A stretch of 64,000 nt of DNA from Candidatus Scatonaster coprocaballi (lineage in GTDB: Bacteria > Bacillota > Clostridia > Saccharofermentanales > Saccharofermentanaceae), in the NCBI GenBank assembly GCA_018064475.1, contig JAGHVD010000064.1, positions 1 through 64,000 on the forward strand. The letters are read 5' to 3'. Made by a program: the position numbers and the translations under genes. Under the pieces are notes generated by a model. That model saw only the letters and a list, made by a program, of their open reading frames with translations, ran no database searches and was not told where the DNA came from. Numbering within the stretch: position 1 is the first letter of the stretch; the number at the start of each line of letters is the position of its first letter. Shown piece by piece: positions 60,051-64,000 of the stretch.

Positions 60051-61232
60051 TTATGGGATATCCTTCTCATGGAAATAGATTACCACACCATCGCCGATCG
60101 AGACGGAAATTTGTTCCACATTTTCTTCTTCTTCCAGTAGCGAACGGTCTCGATCGTCGCTTAGATAAGCTACCTCGATCAGGACACCGGTCAGGCCATG
60201 TTCGCGAAGCACAGCGTAGTTATCCGCGTTGACCGGATTCGCGTTCGTCTGTAGTTCTGGCAGATTACCGACAATGTTATCGTACATACAATGGGCAAGC
60301 AGTTCGTTATCCTCGTTATGACGACCGTAATACTCCTCACGGATCGGGAAGTCCGAACGCTTGAAGTCCGAATTGGTGCGCATCTGGTTGCGCTCGCTCT
60401 CGATGACAGACTCATCGGTCACATAGTAGAGCTGTGTACCATGTAGCGTGCGTCGCTCACTGGAATTCAGATGAATAGACAGGAAAATCACTTGATCCAG
60501 TTGGTATTCCATCTCGAAGAGGTCTTCTAGATCTTCTCCGACCCCGGAACCTACCATCGGTCCCATTCCACCGAGTCCAACAGCATCTTCATTGATGGCT
60601 ACAGTTCCTTCCAACATGACCCGAAGCTCGTCCGCTCGTTCGGATGAGAAAGGGAGTTTGCCTTCCCGTTCAGCAATATCCAGGCAGATAAGGTGTGTCA
60701 TGGCGATACGAGCGTAGAGCGATATCCACGAATCGTCCGTGCGGAGCATATACACTTCCGCGCCGCGTGAAGATAGTTCCGCTGCGACTTGTTCCGCGAT
60801 ATGTAGATTGAAGTCACATTCGTGGTAGGTAGGATTGGAGAAAGGGTATACGGCGCCGGTATCCCGGCCACCATGTCCTGCATCCAGAATGATGACATAT
60901 CCGGAAAGCTCGCCTTCGATTTCCGACTCGGTCGTTTCAGTCGACTCGGTCGGCGTGCTTGTCTGTTCGGGGATCATCGAAGAAGTGGTTGGTTCTTCCG
61001 AAGTCGTCGGTGTAGAAGGTTCAGATGCGATTCGATAGTACTTACCTTTGGAATCTTCTGTGGAATGTTGACTGCGATATTTGTATGGTTCCAGTTTCCC
61101 TTTCTGATCGAGAAAGAAAAGTGATGCGGTCAACGCAGAGAGTGCCAATGCACTACAAAGAAGAAGGATCAGAATATTCCGAACGAAGTGACTCTTCTTG
61201 ACGGGTTGTGGATTACCTTGATTCATAGACAT
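60051..61232 (-). CDS. N-acetylmuramoyl-L-alanine amidase (Amidase_3), paralogue 2
   Basis: 393 residues with the same plan as paralogue 1: basic N terminus, anchor (about 13-35), Ser/Thr/Pro-rich linker and a domain with VIILDAGHGGRDTG, YHECDFNLHIAEQ, FLSIHLNSS and LIEVAYLSDD. All four zinc and catalytic positions are kept. The two genes lie in tandem, 131 bp apart, and share even the long insert, so they come from a local duplication. ATG at 61226 is an alternative start with better ribosome-site spacing. Confidence 0.9.
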   Translation of the reverse strand: MSMNQGNPQPVKKSHFVRNILILLLCSALALSALTASLFFLDQKGKLEPYKYRSQHSTEDSKGKYYRIASEPSTPTTSEEPTTSSMIPEQTSTPTESTETTESEIEGELSGYVIILDAGHGGRDTGAVYPFSNPTYHECDFNLHIAEQVAAELSSRGAEVYMLRTDDSWISLYARIAMTHLICLDIAEREGKLPFSSERADELRVMLEGTVAINEDAVGLGGMGPMVGSGVGEDLEDLFEMEYQLDQVIFLSIHLNSSERRTLHGTQLYYVTDESVIESERNQMRTNSDFKRSDFPIREEYYGRHNEDNELLAHCMYDNIVGNLPELQTNANPVNADNYAVLREHGLTGVLIEVAYLSDDRDRSLLEEEENVEQISVSIGDGVVIYFHEKDIP

Positions 61233-61252
61233 ATCTCTTCTTTAAGTAGGGA

Positions 61253-61996
61253 TCACTTGATCTGGGAGAAGATCTCGCCAAGTCCTTCGTGGAAGACGAT
61301 CTCCGCGTCGTGATCCTGGTCAGTTGAATCTCGATTAATGATGATCAGGTGTGGCCCACGGAAGTAACGCGTCAACGTATTGGCCGGATAGACGCGAAGC
61401 GATGTACCGCCGATGATGAATACATCTGCCTTGGCAATCGCGAGGATCGCGTTCTCCCAGGCTTCTTCCGGAAGACTCTCCTCATAGAGGGTCACATCCG
61501 GACGGAGCATACCGCCGCACTTGCAGTGGGGAATGGCTTCAGGAGAAGTGAAGAGAATATCATAGGGATATTCTTTCCGACAACGATCACAGTATACGCG
61601 CTGCGTCGTGCCATGCACTTCATAGACTTTCTTGCTACCGGCTTTCTGGTGGAGACCATCGATGTTCTGGGTAATGACACAGGACAATTTTCCCGAAGCT
61701 TCCATCTCGGCCAGTTTCTTATGCGTGATATTGGGTTCGATCTCTCGACAGTCCATCTTCTGACGGTAGTATTCGAAGAAGACCTTCGGCTGATCGTAGA
61801 GACAACTATGGCTCAGGAGGTACTCCGGAGGATATTGATCGAACTGGACGTCGTGTTGGTTATAAAGACCGTCTTTACTACGGAAATCCGGGATGCCACT
61901 ATCGGTCGAGACACCGGCACCACCGAAGAAGACGACAGACTTTGCATCGTCAAGGATCTGCTGGAAATGTTGTAAACGAGATTCGAATGACTCCAT
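61253..61996 (-). CDS. cobB: Sir2-family NAD-dependent protein deacylase
   Basis: 247 residues, a cytosolic sirtuin. GAGVSTDSGIPDFRS, ITQNIDGLHQKAG and the catalytic His in EVHGTTQ are intact. The zinc site is formed by CDRC and CKCG. GTSLRVYPA and IINRDSTDQD bind NAD. It removes acyl groups from lysines, often of metabolic enzymes. The start follows AAGGAGGGCCAAGATT. It lies 20 bp upstream of the amidase 2 gene. Confidence 0.92.
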   Translation of the reverse strand: MESFESRLQHFQQILDDAKSVVFFGGAGVSTDSGIPDFRSKDGLYNQHDVQFDQYPPEYLLSHSCLYDQPKVFFEYYRQKMDCREIEPNITHKKLAEMEASGKLSCVITQNIDGLHQKAGSKKVYEVHGTTQRVYCDRCRKEYPYDILFTSPEAIPHCKCGGMLRPDVTLYEESLPEEAWENAILAIAKADVFIIGGTSLRVYPANTLTRYFRGPHLIIINRDSTDQDHDAEIVFHEGLGEIFSQIK

Positions 61997-62021
61997 AATC
62001 TTGGCCCTCCTTACGGATCGA

Positions 62022-62999
62022 TCAACGCATAATGGCCAGCGTCATATGTGCCGAGTAGAGCAATAACATCACAAGACCTTCCCAGCGGGTAAGCTTCTTC
62101 TTCTGTACGACAAAGAGGAAGGCGATGAGGCTTACGAAGAATAGAATGACAAAATCCTGAAGCGAAGCGTAATTCACACCAATCGGGTGAATCGATGTGG
62201 AGACACCCAGAATGAGGAGAATATTAAAGATATTCGAACCAATGACATTGCCGACGGCCATCTCGGTCTCGCCTTTCCTCGACGCAACAATGGACGTAAC
62301 GAGTTCAGGAAGGGAAGTGCCAAGGGCCACCACGGTAAGTCCGATGAGCGTCTCAGACATGCCGGCTTCTCTTGCGATATTTCTGGAACTATATACGACA
62401 GCCTGTCCGCCTGCGACAACCATCGCCAGTCCGATGATGATAAATAAGATACACTTACTTAATTTGATCTGCTTCGTTTCTTCTTCTTCGGTAGGATGTT
62501 TCTTCGCATCGAAAATCAGAAGGAAGATGTAGATACAGAAGACGACAAGTAGAATGATTCCGCCGAATCTTGGGAAAACAGCGGCTTCCTCCGCGGCCTT
62601 GACAGTAAGTGGATTACCGGAGGAGAAGAGATACCATCCACCGCCCAGGAAGAAGGCGAGAACGGTGATACCTAACGAGAAAGGAAAATCGCGCTTCACG
62701 ATGTCGCTACTTGTCGGGATCGGCTTGATGAGGGCACAGATACCCAGTACGACCAGCAGGTTGAATACGTTGGAGCCGATGACGTTACTTAATGCAATCT
62801 CATTGGAGCCTTGAATGGCGGCGGTCGTACTCACTGCGAGTTCCGGTGCACTGGTACCCATCGCCACGATCGTCAGTCCGATGATCAATCCGGAAACCTT
62901 ACAAAGACGAGCGAGTGAAGCACTTCCATCTACGAAAACATCAGCACCCTTGACCAATGCAGCAAAACCTACTATCAGAATACATATGTATAAGAACAT
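62022..62999 (-). CDS. Na+/Ca2+ exchanger family (YrbG/CaxA-like)
   Basis: 325 residues, ten helices in two inverted halves. Both alpha repeats are present: GTSAPELAVSTTAAIQG with SNVIGSNVFNLLVVLG, and GTSLPELVTSIVASRKG with VIGSNIFNILLILG. They form the cation-binding centre. It exchanges Na+ or H+ for Ca2+. The start follows GGAGGCGATAAG. Confidence 0.93.
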   Translation of the reverse strand: MFLYICILIVGFAALVKGADVFVDGSASLARLCKVSGLIIGLTIVAMGTSAPELAVSTTAAIQGSNEIALSNVIGSNVFNLLVVLGICALIKPIPTSSDIVKRDFPFSLGITVLAFFLGGGWYLFSSGNPLTVKAAEEAAVFPRFGGIILLVVFCIYIFLLIFDAKKHPTEEEETKQIKLSKCILFIIIGLAMVVAGGQAVVYSSRNIAREAGMSETLIGLTVVALGTSLPELVTSIVASRKGETEMAVGNVIGSNIFNILLILGVSTSIHPIGVNYASLQDFVILFFVSLIAFLFVVQKKKLTRWEGLVMLLLYSAHMTLAIMR

Positions 63000-63040
63000 C
63001 TTATCGCCTCCAGCTTTAGTTATTATATGTGAAAAGAACT

Positions 63041-63073
63041 AAAAAAAGAAGTCCTGAGAAATCAAGACTTCTT
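63041..63073 (-). terminator. Terminator of tRNA-Thr
   Basis: On the minus strand a 9-bp stem AAGAAGTCT/AGGACTTCTT-type hairpin is followed by TTTTTTT, starting 8 bp after the tRNA 3' end. Confidence 0.88.
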
Positions 63074-63080
63074 CATGCTC

Positions 63081-63156
63081 TGGAGCCTTTAACCAGGATC
63101 GAACTGGTGACCTCATCCTTACCATGGATGCGCTCTACCTACTGAGCTATAAAGGC
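63081..63156 (-). tRNA. tRNA-Thr, anticodon GGU
   Basis: 76 nt with encoded CCA. The acceptor GCCTTTA pairs with TAAAGGC; the D arm has GCTCAGTAGGTAGAGC, the anticodon stem CATCC/GGATG encloses ATGGTAA with anticodon GGT, and the T loop is GTTCGATCC. It reads ACC and ACU codons. Confidence 0.96.
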
Positions 63157-63271
63157 AATTGGTATATGCGTTCAAGCACGAAATACAGTTTGCCATCTAC
63201 GACGAAAAAAGTCAAGAAGAAAGATGCGTATGCAAGTGTTTTTGCCAAGGAAAAATAGAGAAACGACGAGA

Positions 63272-63817
63272 TTACAGAAAGAGTATCGTGATCAACTCTT
63301 TCAGATAGTCCCGAATCGTATCCAGCGAGTAAGAAATTTCATTTCTATAGTACTTGACGAGTAGGGAGAACGTGCCGCTGATATAGAAGTGAATGTTGAT
63401 CTCCTGTTCCTCATTCTTGGCTGCGATAATCTCGGAGAACACATGGGAGAACTTCTTGCTCAATCGGTTGATAAACATGATGGGGTCGTTGGACTGCATC
63501 AGCTTGCGGTAGAGTTCCTCGTTGTCTTTCAGATAATTGAACATTAAGTCGATGAAATCATACATATCGTTCATGGAGGATACCTTCTTGATATTGGAGA
63601 ATGCAATCTCCTGAAGGTCGCTCTCAATTTCCTGGGCGACGTCGTAGATGCTGTCATAATGAGAATAGAACGCACCTCTTGTGAGGTCCGCGCGCTTGAC
63701 CAGTTCCGTGACGGTGATGTTGTTGATCGCACCCTTCTCCTCCAATAATTCGGCAAAAGCATGCTTGATCGCGTGGATCGTTTTCTTCGAACTGTTGTTG
63801 ATTCCTTTCAGCTTCAT
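63272..63817 (-). CDS. TetR-family regulator
   Basis: 181 residues. The HTH is ITVTELVKRADLTRGAFYSH and YDSIYDVAQEIE, near residues 33-65, with a TetR_C-type helical ligand domain behind it (DFIDLMFNYLKDNEELYRKL). It is divergent from the gene starting at 63958, with 140 bp between them, the usual place for its operator. That gene is the likely target. Confidence 0.88.
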   Translation of the reverse strand: MKLKGINNSSKKTIHAIKHAFAELLEEKGAINNITVTELVKRADLTRGAFYSHYDSIYDVAQEIESDLQEIAFSNIKKVSSMNDMYDFIDLMFNYLKDNEELYRKLMQSNDPIMFINRLSKKFSHVFSEIIAAKNEEQEINIHFYISGTFSLLVKYYRNEISYSLDTIRDYLKELITILFL

Positions 63818-63957
63818 GATTCGCCCGCCCTTCCTTCTATTTTTACTATATTTTATACAAAAACATCAACATTGTCTAAATTTTAACATAGTTCACGAAA
63901 GTGTTGTTTCCATTTAAAAAGAAGAAGGTATACTTCAAAATGTTTGGAGGGACTGAT

Positions 63958-64000
63958 ATGAGAAAAGTAGTCAACTTTGTAATCGACAAGAAGTATGTCA
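63958..64000 (+). CDS. Start of a divergent gene, cut by the window end
   Basis: ATG at 63958 behind GGAGGGACTGAT opens MRKVVNFVIDKKYV and runs off the window. The short amphipathic start followed by what would be a first membrane helix is typical of MMPL/RND-type exporters, which often sit opposite a TetR regulator. Only 14 residues are visible, so the product is a guess. Confidence 0.45.
   Translation, partial: MRKVVNFVIDKKYV

Overview
The window looks like the chromosome of a Gram-positive, low-to-medium GC Bacillota, most likely an anaerobic, plant-fibre-associated member of the Clostridia. The evidence is the CtsR-McsA-McsB-ClpC stress operon, strong AGGAGG ribosome sites, TTGACA/TATAAT promoters, RpoB and RpoC of Firmicutes type, many 4Fe-4S proteins, an E. 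coli-type GdhA, and a membrane-anchored GH5 cellulase with Pro/Thr linkers. No genus can be named from the sequence alone. Most of the window is ordinary core and cell-envelope genome. One AT-rich two-gene island stands out.

Layout. 1-0.5 kb: four copies of an 82-bp palindromic tandem repeat. 0.5-4.4 kb (minus strand): gdhA with a one-base frameshift, a TlpA-like thioredoxin lipoprotein and a processive GT2 glycosyltransferase. 4.5-12.1 kb (minus): a nitroreductase followed by a surface-polysaccharide locus (LicD transferase, Wzx flippase, DUF4422 transferase, NAD-dependent epimerase, initiating sugar-phosphate transferase, Wzy-like polymerase). 12.3-19.5 kb: cysK and maf (convergent, overlapping), an unknown membrane protein, a hemolysin III/PAQR protein, an M1-type metallopeptidase lipoprotein and a parvulin-like foldase. 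19.6-27.3 kb: rpoB-rpoC with their own promoter and terminator and no rplJL in front. 27.4-29.3 kb: an SH3b-NlpC/P60 peptidase and a GlsB-type stress membrane protein.

29.25-32.7 kb: the island. A secreted papain-fold (NlpC/P60-like) protein and a large solute-binding-type lipoprotein sit behind a promoter whose spacer is an (AT)11 microsatellite. The pair is bracketed by two identical 46-bp copies of a transcription terminator. A 23-codon membrane peptide gene follows. 33.0-38.1 kb: ctsR-mcsA-mcsB-clpC behind a textbook CtsR operator. McsB lacks the usual active-site cysteine. 38.1-47.9 kb: an aldo/keto reductase with ferredoxin motifs, an AraC regulator, small enzymes, a MATE pump, a degenerate shikimate-kinase-like protein with an SmtB-like zinc sensor, an MnmM-like methyltransferase, a CXXC peptide with a membrane polyferredoxin, a metallophosphoesterase and a VWA protein.

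47.9-54.6 kb: a compact aromatic operon, tyrA - aroE/aroK fusion - aroB - aroA - aroC - aroQ/chorismate mutase fusion. It covers every step from DAHP to prephenate plus prephenate dehydrogenase, with overlapping genes and two gene fusions. 54.6-57.9 kb: membrane-anchored GH5 cellulase and a VanZ-family protein. 57.9-64 kb (mostly minus): a short-chain dehydrogenase, two tandem Amidase_3 paralogues, a Sir2 deacetylase, a Na+/Ca2+ exchanger, tRNA-Thr(GGU), a TetR regulator and the first codons of a divergent gene.
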